Source: Streptomyces tsukubensis (GTDB lineage Bacteria; Actinomycetota; Actinomycetes; Streptomycetales; Streptomycetaceae). From it: a DNA stretch of 64,000 bases. The notes beneath the pieces were generated by a model. The model searched no databases. It had not been told where the DNA came from and saw only the letters and a program-made list of their open reading frames with translations. The stretch covers positions 1,798,001 through 1,862,000 of the forward strand of contig NZ_CP045178.1 of assembly GCF_009296025.1 (NCBI RefSeq), given 5' to 3'. A program made the translations under genes and the position numbers. This document shows, one piece after another, positions 42,968-51,742 of this stretch; the first letter of the stretch is position 1; each line of letters begins with the position of its first letter.

Positions 42968-43147
42968 GCGGCTCCCTCACGGGACGCCCGGCACCGCGAG
43001 CGGACGGCCGGGCTCCGCCCTCCCCGCGTACGGAACGGCCTCGCCCGGCCCGGTTCGCGCCCACCGCCCGATACACGCCACCACCCGGTACGTCCCATCG
43101 AACAGGCGGGACCCGCCGGTTGCCGGACGGCTGGGCCCGCCGGTCTG

Positions 43148-44086
43148 CTACGCCTCGCCCTCCCGCTCGGCGAGGAACTGCTCGAACTCGCGGCCGATCT
43201 CGTCGGCCGAGGGGATCTCCACCGGCTCGGCCAGCATGTTGCCGCGGCTCTCCGAGCCCGCCGCCGCGTCGTACTGGTGCTCAAGTCCCTGGACGAGCGA
43301 GACGAGTTCCTCGTCGCCCTCCTGGACCTGCCGGTCGATCTCCGTCTGGGTGCGGTGTGCGTCGGTGCGCAGCGCGTGGGCGATGCCGGGCAGGACCAGG
43401 CCGGTCGCGGCGGTGATGGCCTCCAGCGCGGTGAGCGCCGCGTCCGGGTAGGCCGAGCGCGCGATGTAGTGCGGCACGTGGGCCGCCACGCCCAGCACGT
43501 CGTGTCCCGCTTCCATCAGGCGGTACTCGATCAGCGCCTCCGCGCTACCCGGCACCTGTGCCTCCTCGAAGGGGCTGCGGTGGCTGGGTACGAGATCGCT
43601 GCGGTTGCCGTGGGGTGTGAGACCCACGGGACGGGTGTGCGGAACGCCCATGGGGATGCCGTGGACATTGACCGCGAGCCGCACGCCGAGGCGCTCAACG
43701 ATCTGGCCGACGGCCGCGGCGAAGCGTTCCCACTCGACATCGGGCTCGGGTCCCGACAGCAGCAGGAACGGCGCGCCCGTGGCGTCCTGCACCAGGTGCA
43801 CCTCAAGCGTGGGGTCCTCGTACTCCGTCCAGCGGTCACGCCGGAAGGTGAGCAGCGGACGCCGTGCCCGGTAGTCCACGAGCCTGTCGTGGTCGAAGCG
43901 GGCGACGACCTGATGCGGCAGCGAGTCCAGCATGCGCTCGACGATCTGGTCGCCGGTCTCACCGGCGTCGATGTAGCCGTCGAAGTGGTAGAGCATGACC
44001 AGTCCGGCCGACTCCTGGGCGAGCGCCATGTCGACCACGGCGACACCCTTGGGCTCCCATGCGTACAAACCTTGCGGATCAAGCAC
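43148..44086 (-). CDS. PAC2-family protein
   Basis: The 312-residue actinobacterial PAC2 (proteasome assembly chaperone-like) protein has [20 protein letters not shown] near residue 30, [40 protein letters not shown] and [20 protein letters not shown]. This family is conserved across actinobacteria; its function is not settled. The C-terminal region is acidic and probably coiled. GTG at 44086 ([12 protein letters not shown]) has GAGGAGG 11 bases upstream. It is divergent from the secreted beta-helix gene and followed by 232 bp before coaE. Confidence 0.9.
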   Translation of the reverse strand: MLDPQGLYAWEPKGVAVVDMALAQESAGLVMLYHFDGYIDAGETGDQIVERMLDSLPHQVVARFDHDRLVDYRARRPLLTFRRDRWTEYEDPTLEVHLVQDATGAPFLLLSGPEPDVEWERFAAAVGQIVERLGVRLAVNVHGIPMGVPHTRPVGLTPHGNRSDLVPSHRSPFEEAQVPGSAEALIEYRLMEAGHDVLGVAAHVPHYIARSAYPDAALTALEAITAATGLVLPGIAHALRTDAHRTQTEIDRQVQEGDEELVSLVQGLEHQYDAAAGSESRGNMLAEPVEIPSADEIGREFEQFLAEREGEA

Positions 44087-44661
44087 TGTGACGGTCCTCC
44101 TCGTGTTCCTCCAGCAGAACGCTGGGGGGAACGCGGGCATTCCCGCCCGCGCCCCTCTTCGCTGCTGTTTCGTCGTCCCTCCGACGCGCCACGCCCTTCC
44201 CGGCTCCCAGGTGTGCGGGGGCGCTGAGCACACGGCGCTGGAGGGCGGTGCGTGATTTCCGCTCCCCTTCGATCTTGGATGGTGCGGGAATCCTGACAAT
44301 CACCCGTTTCCGTACGGTAGTTGTTCCTGTATCCGACACGTTTCCCTTCCACGCGAAGGGAGCCGGGGACGACCGGCCCCCATCCCTGGCGGACGGGAGC
44401 GTTCCGCCATCCTCGGGGACCGGCTTCTCACCGGGAGGCCGGTCCCGCCCCGCACGACCCCAATGGTCCAGACCTTGACGTGCCCATGCCCGCTGTTTAG
44501 CCTCGCGCCAGCGGCCGAGTCGCGACCGCACCCGCCTCTCGCGCACCCGCCACGCACACCGGCATCCGCCCACTGGCACCCACAAGCACGCACACGCACC
44601 CACACGCTCCGGGGACGTGCCCGCAGGGGCCGTCCCCGCCCGTCCGCAGGGAAGGCCCCCC
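44087..44661. other. Divergent intergenic region PAC2 / beta-helix gene
   Basis: This 575-bp gap contains the strong plus-strand promoter listed at 44475-44503 and a ~150-nt, C/A-rich leader before the secreted protein gene. On the PAC2 side I see only the ribosome binding site. No credible gene is present. Confidence 0.5.
44475..44503 (+). promoter_or_regulatory. Promoter of the beta-helix protein gene
   Basis: TTGACG (44475-44480), 17-bp spacer, TAGCCT (44498-44503): near-consensus for the Streptomyces housekeeping sigma factor. It predicts a start near 44510 and a 150-nt leader. Confidence 0.7.
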
Positions 44662-45660
44662 ATGTACGCCTGTTCCCCCACGCACGCCCGTCCCCTGCTC
44701 CTCGCCCTGGCGGCCTCCGCCGCGCTCGGCCTGACGGCGGGAGCGGCCACGGCCGCCCCACGACTCCCGGCCGGCTCCGCCACCGTCATCGAGGTCGGCA
44801 CGGCGTCCCAGCTCAAGGCGGCGCTCACCTCGGCGCGGCCGGGCGACACGATCCACCTCGCCGACGGCACGTACACGGGCAACTTCAAGGCGTACACCGC
44901 CGCGACCGCCGACGCGCGCATCACGCTGACGGGCTCGGCGGGCGCCGTACTCCGTACGAGCGCCGGAGGCGGCAACGCCCTTCAACTCGACGGCGCCGCC
45001 TACTGGACGGTGCGGGGAATCACCCTCACCCACGCGCAGAAGGGTCTGATGATCGACCGTGCGCCGGGCGTCACGGTGGACTCGGTGACCGTCCACGACC
45101 TGACCATGGAGGGCGTGCACTTCAGGAACTCCAGCAGTGACGGGCTGATCCGCGACGCACGGATCTACGACACCGGGCAGGACAACCGGGGCATGGGTGA
45201 GGGGGTCTACGTCGGCACCGCCAACACCCTGTCCGACCGCAGCGACCGGGTGCGGATCCTGGACAACACGATCGGCCCGGACGTACGCGGCGAGGCCGTC
45301 GACCTGAAGGAGGGCACCACGGGCGGGCGGGTCGCGGGCAACACCTTCGACGGCAGGGGCCTCACGGGGAACAACTACGACGACTCCTGGGTCGACGTGA
45401 AGGGCAACGGCTACGTCATCGAGGGCAACACCGGCAGGAACACCACCAACAACGGCTTCGAAGTGCACACCCAGGACCCCGGCTGGGGCTGTGGCACGGT
45501 CTTCCGCGCCAATCACGCGGACCTGACGGGCCCGAGCGGCGCGGGCCGGTACGCGATCCACGCCTTCAACTACAGCGCCTCCTGCCCGACCACCGTGGCC
45601 GGGGACAACACGGTCACCGGCGGGCAGGGCCTGACCAATCCCGGCGTACCCGTCGGCTGA
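44662..45660 (+). CDS. Secreted right-handed beta-helix protein (polysaccharide lyase-like)
   Basis: The 332-residue exported protein has a signal peptide through about residue 33 (RPLLLALAASAALGLTAGAA, then TAAPR). The mature part begins with IEVGTASQLKAALTSARPGD and TIHLADGTYTGNF, the usual start of pectate-lyase-like parallel beta-helices. Repeated coils such as GITLTHAQKGLMI, GVHFRNSSSDGLIRDARIYD, VRILDNTIGPDVRGEAVDLK and YVIEGNTGRNTTNNGFEVHT follow. The catalytic residues of a defined lyase family cannot be assigned. A probable extracellular polysaccharide-active or surface protein. GGGAAGG precedes ATG at 44662. Confidence 0.87.
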   Translation: MYACSPTHARPLLLALAASAALGLTAGAATAAPRLPAGSATVIEVGTASQLKAALTSARPGDTIHLADGTYTGNFKAYTAATADARITLTGSAGAVLRTSAGGGNALQLDGAAYWTVRGITLTHAQKGLMIDRAPGVTVDSVTVHDLTMEGVHFRNSSSDGLIRDARIYDTGQDNRGMGEGVYVGTANTLSDRSDRVRILDNTIGPDVRGEAVDLKEGTTGGRVAGNTFDGRGLTGNNYDDSWVDVKGNGYVIEGNTGRNTTNNGFEVHTQDPGWGCGTVFRANHADLTGPSGAGRYAIHAFNYSASCPTTVAGDNTVTGGQGLTNPGVPVG

Positions 45661-45722
45661 CAACAGGCGGACGGCACACGGACGCCGAGGCGCCGGGACA
45701 GCGCCGACGCCCCAGGGCAGCG

Positions 45723-45760
45723 CTGAGGCCCCGCCCCCCAGAAGGGGAACGGGGCCTCAG
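45723..45760. terminator. Bidirectional terminator between beta-helix gene and rpsA
   Basis: Perfect 10-bp arms CTGAGGCCCC (45723-45732) and GGGGCCTCAG (45751-45760) with inner C-rich/G-rich pairing, between convergent genes. Confidence 0.8.
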
Positions 45761-45827
45761 TCGGAGGTGCTGTCCGGACCTGTCCGCTGTCCGGGCGACT
45801 AACTCCTACCGCCTAGCGGCGAGCGAT

Positions 45828-47354
45828 TCAGCTCTGGCCGCCGGCCAGCTTCTCGCGCAGTGCGGCCAGGGCCTCGTCCGACGCCAGGGCGCCGGAGTTG
45901 TCCTGGGACTCCGAGGAGTACGAGCCGCCGCTGCTGCTGCCGCCACCGCTGCTGCTGCCACCACCGGCAGCGGCCGGCGCCGCCGGCTCGTTGCCCGCGG
46001 CCTCGGCCTCGGCGTCCGCCTCGCGGGACTTGATGACCTGAGCCTGGTGCTGCTCGAAGCGGGTCTGAGCCTCGGCGTACTGGCCCTCCCAGGCCTCACG
46101 CTGCGTCTCGTAGCCCTCAAGCCAGTCGTTGGTCTCGGGGTCGAAGCCCTCGGGGTAGATGTAGTTGCCCTGGTCGTCGTAGGACGCGGCCATGCCGTAC
46201 AGGGTCGGGTCGAACTCGACCGCCGACGGGTCGGCACCGAAGGCCTCGTTGGCCTGCTTCAGCGAGAGGCTGATGCGACGGCGCTCAAGGTCGATGTCGA
46301 TGACCTTGACGAAGATCTCGTCGTTGACCTGGACGACCTGCTCCGGGATCTCCACGTGACGCTCGGCCAGCTCGGAGATGTGCACCAGGCCCTCGATGCC
46401 CTCGTCGACGCGGACGAACGCGCCGAACGGGACGAGCTTGGTGACCTTTCCGGGAACGACCTGCCCGATCTGGTGGGTCCTGGCGAACTGCTGCCACGGG
46501 TCTTCCTGCGTCGCCTTGAGCGACAGGGAGACACGCTCGCGGTCCATGTCCACGTCGAGAACCTCGACGGTGACTTCCTGACCGACCTCGACAACCTCGG
46601 AGGGGTGGTCGATGTGCTTCCAGGACAGCTCCGAGACGTGCACGAGACCATCGACACCGCCGAGGTCCACGAAGGCACCGAAGTTGACGATGGAGGACAC
46701 GACGCCGGAACGGACCTGACCCTTCTGGAGGGTCGTGAGGAAGGTCTGGCGGACCTCGCTCTGGGTCTGCTCCAGCCAGGCACGGCGGGAAAGGACCACG
46801 TTGTTGCGGTTCTTGTCCAGCTCGATGATCTTGGCTTCGAGCTCCTTGCCCACGTAGGGCTGGAGGTCGCGGACACGGCGCATCTCGACGAGGGAAGCCG
46901 GCAGGAAGCCACGGAGGCCGATGTCGAGGATGAGTCCACCCTTGACGACCTCGATGACGGTACCGGTGACGATGCCGTCCTCTTCCTTGATCTTCTCGAT
47001 CGTGCCCCAGGCGCGCTCGTACTGCGCACGCTTCTTGGACAGGATGAGACGGCCTTCCTTGTCCTCCTTCTGGAGAACCAGGGCCTCGATCTCATCGCCC
47101 ACGGCGACGACCTCGTTGGGGTCGACGTCGTGCTTGATCGAAAGCTCGCGGGAGGGGATGACGCCTTCGGTCTTGTAACCGATGTCGAGCAGGACCTCGT
47201 CCCGGTCGACCTTCACGATGACGCCGTCGACGATGTCGCCGTCGTTGAAGTACTTGATCGTCTCGTCGATCGCGGCGAGGAAGGCTTCCTCGTTACCGAT
47301 GTCGTTGACCGCTACCTGCGGGGTGGTGGCGGTGGTCTCGGTGCTGCTCGTCAT
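45828..47354 (-). CDS. rpsA: 30S ribosomal protein S1
   Basis: S1 helps bind and unfold mRNA on the 30S subunit. The 508-residue form has four S1 (OB-fold) domains, e.g. GDIVDGVIVKVDRDEVLLDI near residue 39, GTVIEVVKGGLILDIGLRGF, GVVSSIVNFGAFVDLGGVDG and GKVTKLVPFGAFVRVDEGIE. The actinobacterial C-terminal tail is Ala/Gly/Ser-rich (GGGSSSGGGSSSGG) instead of further S1 domains. GC is lower than its neighbours, as for a highly expressed gene. ATG at 47354 is preceded only by GGAG 13 bases away, a weak ribosome binding site, with a ~217-nt leader. Confidence 0.97.
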   Translation of the reverse strand: MTSSTETTATTPQVAVNDIGNEEAFLAAIDETIKYFNDGDIVDGVIVKVDRDEVLLDIGYKTEGVIPSRELSIKHDVDPNEVVAVGDEIEALVLQKEDKEGRLILSKKRAQYERAWGTIEKIKEEDGIVTGTVIEVVKGGLILDIGLRGFLPASLVEMRRVRDLQPYVGKELEAKIIELDKNRNNVVLSRRAWLEQTQSEVRQTFLTTLQKGQVRSGVVSSIVNFGAFVDLGGVDGLVHVSELSWKHIDHPSEVVEVGQEVTVEVLDVDMDRERVSLSLKATQEDPWQQFARTHQIGQVVPGKVTKLVPFGAFVRVDEGIEGLVHISELAERHVEIPEQVVQVNDEIFVKVIDIDLERRRISLSLKQANEAFGADPSAVEFDPTLYGMAASYDDQGNYIYPEGFDPETNDWLEGYETQREAWEGQYAEAQTRFEQHQAQVIKSREADAEAEAAGNEPAAPAAAGGGSSSGGGSSSGGSYSSESQDNSGALASDEALAALREKLAGGQS

Positions 47355-47577
47355 GTGGGTTAGGGCTCCGGTACGGACATTGAAGTCGTAGGTACTGCAA
47401 CGCCGGAACCGGTTTCGCTCTGAAGAAGACCTGACAGCAGCACAGGGACGCGGGCTTCCTGGACTCCCGGGCGGAACCCGGGGAACACGGACCAGCGCCC
47501 CGGCAACCGAGGGACCAACAACAGATGCGAGCACAACCTGCTATGTCTGAGGAGCACAGGCTCGCAGCGCAACTTGT

Positions 47578-47606
47578 AGCATACGGGGGCAGCCGGACAG
47601 GGTCAA
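47578..47606 (-). promoter_or_regulatory. Strong rpsA promoter
   Basis: On the minus strand TTGACC (47606-47601), 17-base spacer, TATGCT (47583-47578). It is the best sigma-70-type promoter in the window. It predicts a start near 47571 and a long leader to 47354 with GC-rich inverted repeats (CCCGGGTTCCGCCCGGG near 47470). Confidence 0.8.
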
Positions 47607-47723
47607 TGCGCGAAGACGCACACCCGGGGCGGATCGCCGCATACCCGGCACAAAACCTGTTGCATGAGGCCACACGGGCCGCGCCGCACTCAGCGGCGGC
47701 AGGCTGGAGCGAAGAGTACGACG

Positions 47724-48560
47724 ATGGAGCGAATCATCCAAGAGCCCGACGCACCCGAGCCGGAAGCCACGCGCCGCGACGCGGGCGTCACGGAGAGCAG
47801 CCGCGCCAACCGCGGCTGGTGGAACGGGAACGCAGACGAGTACCAGCGCGAGCACGGCACCTTCCTCGGTGACGACCGTTTCGTATGGGGCCCGGAGGGG
47901 CTCGACGAGGTGGAGGCCGAACTGCTCGGCCCGGCGGAGGAGCTGAAGGGGCTCGACGTACTGGAGATCGGCGCGGGCGCCGCCCAGTGCTCACGCTGGC
48001 TCGCAGGCCAGGGCGCCCGCCCGGTGGCCCTCGACCTGTCGCACCGCCAGCTCCAGCACGCGCTGCGCATCGGCGAGGGCCGCTCGGTCGACGTCCCGCT
48101 GGTCGAGGCCGACGCGGGCACGCTGCCCTTCAAGGACGGCTCCTTCGACCTCGCCTGCTCCGCGTACGGGGCGATGCCCTTCGTCGCCGACCCCGTGCGG
48201 GTCCTGCGTGACGTACGCAGGGTGCTGCGGCCCGGTGGCCGGTTCGTCTTCTCCGTCACCCACCCCGTCCGCTGGGCCTTCCCCGACGAGCCCGGCCCCG
48301 AGGGGCTCTCCGTGGCCGCTTCCTACTTCGACCGCACCCCTTACGTGGAGCAGGACGACGAGGGCAACGCCGTCTACGTCGAGCACCACAGGACGATCGG
48401 TGACCGGGTCCGTGACGTGGTCGCCGGCGGCTTCCGGCTGGTGGACCTGGTCGAACCCGAGTGGCCGGCCTGGAACACCCAGGAATGGGGCGGCTGGTCA
48501 CCGCTGCGCGGCAACCTGATCCCCGGCTCCGCCATCTTCGTGTGCGAGCGGGACGGCTAG
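47724..48560 (+). CDS. Class I SAM-dependent methyltransferase
   Basis: The 278-residue methyltransferase has NRGWWNGNADEYQREHGTFL near residue 29, motif I LDVLEIGAGAAQCSRWLA near residue 77, RPVALDLSHRQLQHA, FDLACSAYGAMPFVADPVRV and RVLRPGGRFVFSVTHPVRW. This arrangement matches the methyltransferase that commonly sits divergent to rpsA in Streptomyces. The substrate is unknown. ATG at 47724 has a distant GGAGCG; the start is not certain. The 117 bp between the rpsA promoter and this start must carry its own promoter. Confidence 0.9.
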   Translation: MERIIQEPDAPEPEATRRDAGVTESSRANRGWWNGNADEYQREHGTFLGDDRFVWGPEGLDEVEAELLGPAEELKGLDVLEIGAGAAQCSRWLAGQGARPVALDLSHRQLQHALRIGEGRSVDVPLVEADAGTLPFKDGSFDLACSAYGAMPFVADPVRVLRDVRRVLRPGGRFVFSVTHPVRWAFPDEPGPEGLSVAASYFDRTPYVEQDDEGNAVYVEHHRTIGDRVRDVVAGGFRLVDLVEPEWPAWNTQEWGGWSPLRGNLIPGSAIFVCERDG

Positions 48561-48593
48561 CGGTGCTCCGCATCGGGAGACCCGGCGGCGTTC

Positions 48594-48820
48594 CGCTTCC
48601 GTGTCGGCGGCCGTGGGGCGGCTGATCACGTGTGCCTTCCGCGTCGGCGGCGGGAGGCCCGACCGCGCACGAGGAGTCCGCGGCGGCGGGGCAGCCGATC
48701 GCGTTCTGCTTCCGTGTCGGCGGCCGGAGGCCCGGTCGCCACGAGTCCGCGTCGGCGGCGGGGCAGCCGATCCCGTTCTGCTTCCGTGTCGGCGGCGCCG
48801 CAGGCCCGGCCGCGTTCGAC
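48594..48820. repeat. 72-bp tandem repeat upstream of hrpB
   Basis: About three copies of a 72-bp unit (starts near 48633, 48707 and 48779, with a degraded first copy at 48594), sharing TGCTTCCGTGTCGGCGGC and GGCGGGGCAGCCGATC. Frames stay open through the array, but codon content is unlike a protein and HrpB similarity starts only after 48888. The 327-bp gap 48561-48887 contains nothing else I can name. Confidence 0.85.
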
Positions 48821-48887
48821 GCTCTCTTCGGCGGCGAGGCGGGCCGCCGGTGCGGGCGCGGCCTGGCGAGGGGCGAGACTGGGCCGT

Positions 48888-51557
48888 GTGATCCGTAGTG
48901 ATGCTCTCGGTCTGCTGCCCGTACGCTCCGCGCTCCCCGCGCTGCGGGCCGCGCTCGACGGTCCTGACGGCGGGGGCGCCGCCGTACTCGGCGCCCCGCC
49001 CGGCACCGGCAAGACGACGCTCGTGCCGCTGGCCCTCGCAGGGCTGCTCGGTGACGGGCCCGCGCGGCGCGTCGTCGTCGCTGAGCCCCGGCGGATCGCC
49101 GCGCGGGCGGCGGCCCGGCGGATGGCGTGGCTGCTGGGTGAGAAGCCGGGCCAGAGCGTCGGCCACACCGTGCGGGGCGAACGTGTCGTGGGGCCCGGCA
49201 CGCGGGTGGAGGTCGTCACCACCGGCGTACTCCTCCAACGCCTCCAGCGCGACCAGGAGTTGACCGGCGTCGATGTCGTCGTGATCGACGAGTGCCACGA
49301 GCGGCACCTCGACGCCGACACCGTGGCCGCCTTCCTCGTGGACGTACGGGCCACGCTCCGCCCCGAGCTGCGTCTGGTGGCCGCCTCAGCGACGACCGAC
49401 CTCGCCGGCTGGGCGCGGCTGCTCGGCGGGGCTCCCGTGGTCGAGGCGGAGGGCGTGTCGTTCCCCGTGACCGTGGAGTGGGCGCCGCCCGCGAGGCCGG
49501 TGCGGCCGCCGCACGGCATGCGGGTCGACCCCGCGCTCCTCACCCATGTCGCGGCCGTCGTACGGCGGGCACTGGCCGAGCGCGCGGGCGACGTCCTGTG
49601 CTTCCTGCCAGGCGTCGGGGAGATCGCCCGGGTGGCCGGGCAACTGGCGGGGGCCGACGCCGAGGTGCTCCAGGTGCACGGGCGGGCCCCCGCCGAAGTG
49701 CAGGACGCGGTGCTCGCCGGTTCCGGTGGACGGCGCAGGGTCGTCCTCGCCACGTCCGTGGCCGAATCGAGTCTGACCGTGCCCGGTGTGCGTACGGTGG
49801 TGGACTCCGGTCTCGCGCGGGAGCCTCGTGTCGATCACGCGCGGGGGCTGAGCGCCCTGGCCACCGTGCGCGCCTCGCACGCCGCGGGACGCCAGCGGGC
49901 GGGCCGCGCGGGGCGCGAGGCGCCGGGGACCGTGTACCGGTGCTGGTCACAGGCGGAGGACGACCGGCTGCCACGGTTCCCCGCCCCTGAGATCAAGGTC
50001 GCCGACCTCACGGCGTTCGCGCTCCAGGCAGCGTGCTGGGGCGACCCCGACGCGGAAGGCCTCGCGCTGCTCGACCCGCCGCCCGCCGGGGCGATGGCCG
50101 CGGCGCGTGCCGTCCTGTCCGCGGTGTCCGCGGTCGACGCCCGCGGGCTGCCCACGGACCGGGGCACCCGGATGGCACGGCTCGGCGTGCACCCACGGCT
50201 GGCGCGCGCCCTGGTCGACGGGGCGCGGGAGGCGGGCGCCCGCAGGACGGCGGAGGTGGTGGCCCTGCTCAGCGAGGAGCCGCCGAGGGAGTACGGGGAC
50301 GACGTGGCGGCGGCGCTGCGCACCGCCCGCAGCGGACAGGACGCCTACGCGGCCCGCTGGCGCCAGGAGGTGAGGAGGCTCGTCTCCGCCGCTGGCGAGG
50401 GCGGCGGCGGGAACGCCGGGACAGGCGGAACCGGAGGGACCGGGTCCGGTCGGCGTGCGAGCGGCGGACCGTCCGACCCGCACGGGAGCGGCGGACCGTC
50501 CGACCCGCACGGGAGCGGCCGACCGTCCGGCGGGCACGGGGGTGGCCGACCGTCCGCCCCGTACAGGGGCGGCGAGCTGTCCGACGACGCCGTGGCCGGG
50601 CTGGTGACGGCGCTCGCCCACCCCGAGCGGATCGCGCGGGCACGGGGCGAGGGCGCGTTCCTGATGGTGTCGGGGACGGGCGCGGAGCTGGGCACGGGGT
50701 CGCGGCTGCGCAGCGCCCAGTGGCTGGCGGTCGCCGTCGCCGACCGGCCTTCGGGTTCGGCTTCCGCGCGGGTACGGATGGCGGCGGTCATCGACGAGGA
50801 GACGGCACGCGCGGCGGCGGCGCCGCTCTACGCGGAAGGCGCGGAGGTCCACTGGGCAGCGGGGGACGTCGTGGCCAGGCGGGTGCGTCGACTGGGCGCG
50901 GTGGAACTCTCCGCGGCGCCGCTGCGTGACCCCGCACCCGCGCTCGTACGGGACGCGCTGACCGAGGGGCTACGGACGGAGGCGCTCGCTCCGCTCCGGT
51001 GGACCAGGGACGCATGCGAACTGCGGGACCGGCTGGCGTTCCTGCGCCGTGTACGGGGCGAGCCGTGGCCGGACGTGTCGGACGCCGCGCTGGTCGCACG
51101 GGCCGACGACTGGCTCCAGCCGGAGCTTTCCCGGGCGCGCAGGAGGGCCGATCTGGGCCGTGTGGACGCCGGGCAGGCGTTGCGACGGCTGCTGCCGTGG
51201 GCCTCGGGTGAGGCCGCGCGCCTGGACGAACTGGCCCCCGAGCGCTATCGGGTGCCGAGCGGTTCGCGGATCCGGCTCGACTACGGCTCGGAGCAGCCGG
51301 TGCTCGCGGTGAAGGTGCAGGAGCTGTTCGGGCTCACCCGAACGCCCGAGGTGTCGGGCGTACCGGTCCTCGTGCACCTGCTGTCCCCCGCGGGCCGCCC
51401 GGCCGCGGTCACCGCCGATCTGGCCTCTTTCTGGCGCGACGGCTACCGGGCGGTCAGGTCGGAGTTGCGGGGCCGCTACCCGAAGCACCCGTGGCCGGAG
51501 GATCCGACGACGGTCCCGGCCACCCGGTTCACGAAGGGGCGCGAGAGGCGGGAGTGA
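48888..51557 (+). CDS. hrpB: HrpB-family DEAH-box ATP-dependent helicase
   Basis: The 889-residue DExH helicase has motif I LGAPPGTGKTTLVPLAL near residue 34, Ia EPRRIAARAAARRMA, II VVIDECHERHLDADT near residue 127, III AASATTDLAGW, V LATSVAESSLTVPGVRTVVD and VI HAAGRQRAGRAGREAPGTVY. The HrpB C-terminal domain ends with VPATRFTKGRERRE. A Gly/Ser insert near residue 510 carries three SGGPSDPHG-type repeats encoded by ~27-bp DNA repeats. GTG at 48888 is chosen because similarity begins there (VIRSDALGLLPVRSALPAL); the frame is open further upstream through the minisatellite. The RNA target is unknown. Confidence 0.93.
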   Translation: MIRSDALGLLPVRSALPALRAALDGPDGGGAAVLGAPPGTGKTTLVPLALAGLLGDGPARRVVVAEPRRIAARAAARRMAWLLGEKPGQSVGHTVRGERVVGPGTRVEVVTTGVLLQRLQRDQELTGVDVVVIDECHERHLDADTVAAFLVDVRATLRPELRLVAASATTDLAGWARLLGGAPVVEAEGVSFPVTVEWAPPARPVRPPHGMRVDPALLTHVAAVVRRALAERAGDVLCFLPGVGEIARVAGQLAGADAEVLQVHGRAPAEVQDAVLAGSGGRRRVVLATSVAESSLTVPGVRTVVDSGLAREPRVDHARGLSALATVRASHAAGRQRAGRAGREAPGTVYRCWSQAEDDRLPRFPAPEIKVADLTAFALQAACWGDPDAEGLALLDPPPAGAMAAARAVLSAVSAVDARGLPTDRGTRMARLGVHPRLARALVDGAREAGARRTAEVVALLSEEPPREYGDDVAAALRTARSGQDAYAARWRQEVRRLVSAAGEGGGGNAGTGGTGGTGSGRRASGGPSDPHGSGGPSDPHGSGRPSGGHGGGRPSAPYRGGELSDDAVAGLVTALAHPERIARARGEGAFLMVSGTGAELGTGSRLRSAQWLAVAVADRPSGSASARVRMAAVIDEETARAAAAPLYAEGAEVHWAAGDVVARRVRRLGAVELSAAPLRDPAPALVRDALTEGLRTEALAPLRWTRDACELRDRLAFLRRVRGEPWPDVSDAALVARADDWLQPELSRARRRADLGRVDAGQALRRLLPWASGEAARLDELAPERYRVPSGSRIRLDYGSEQPVLAVKVQELFGLTRTPEVSGVPVLVHLLSPAGRPAAVTADLASFWRDGYRAVRSELRGRYPKHPWPEDPTTVPATRFTKGRERRE

Positions 51558-51615
51558 GGGGGGCCACGAGGCGGGCGCCAGCGGCCCCGCCTCGCCGCTT
51601 CGGCGGGCGCCCTGA

Positions 51616-51642
51616 TCGGCCGGCCTCTGCCGGGCCGGCCGA
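51616..51642. terminator. Terminator between hrpB and transglycosylase gene
   Basis: Perfect 10-bp arms TCGGCCGGCC (51616-51625) and GGCCGGCCGA (51633-51642), 7-base loop, between convergent genes. Confidence 0.7.
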
Positions 51643-51742
51643 CGAGGACTCTCGCCCCATCACCGCGAGCGAGGGCTCAGCACCCGGCTGCGGGTGATCA
51701 GCCCCGGCCACGAGTGATCAGTCCCGGCCGCGAGTGCGGGGC

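Noticed and set aside
46047..47363. 438-codon plus-strand frame opposite rpsA
   Set aside because: An antisense shadow; rpsA has four clear S1 domains and a strong promoter on the minus strand.
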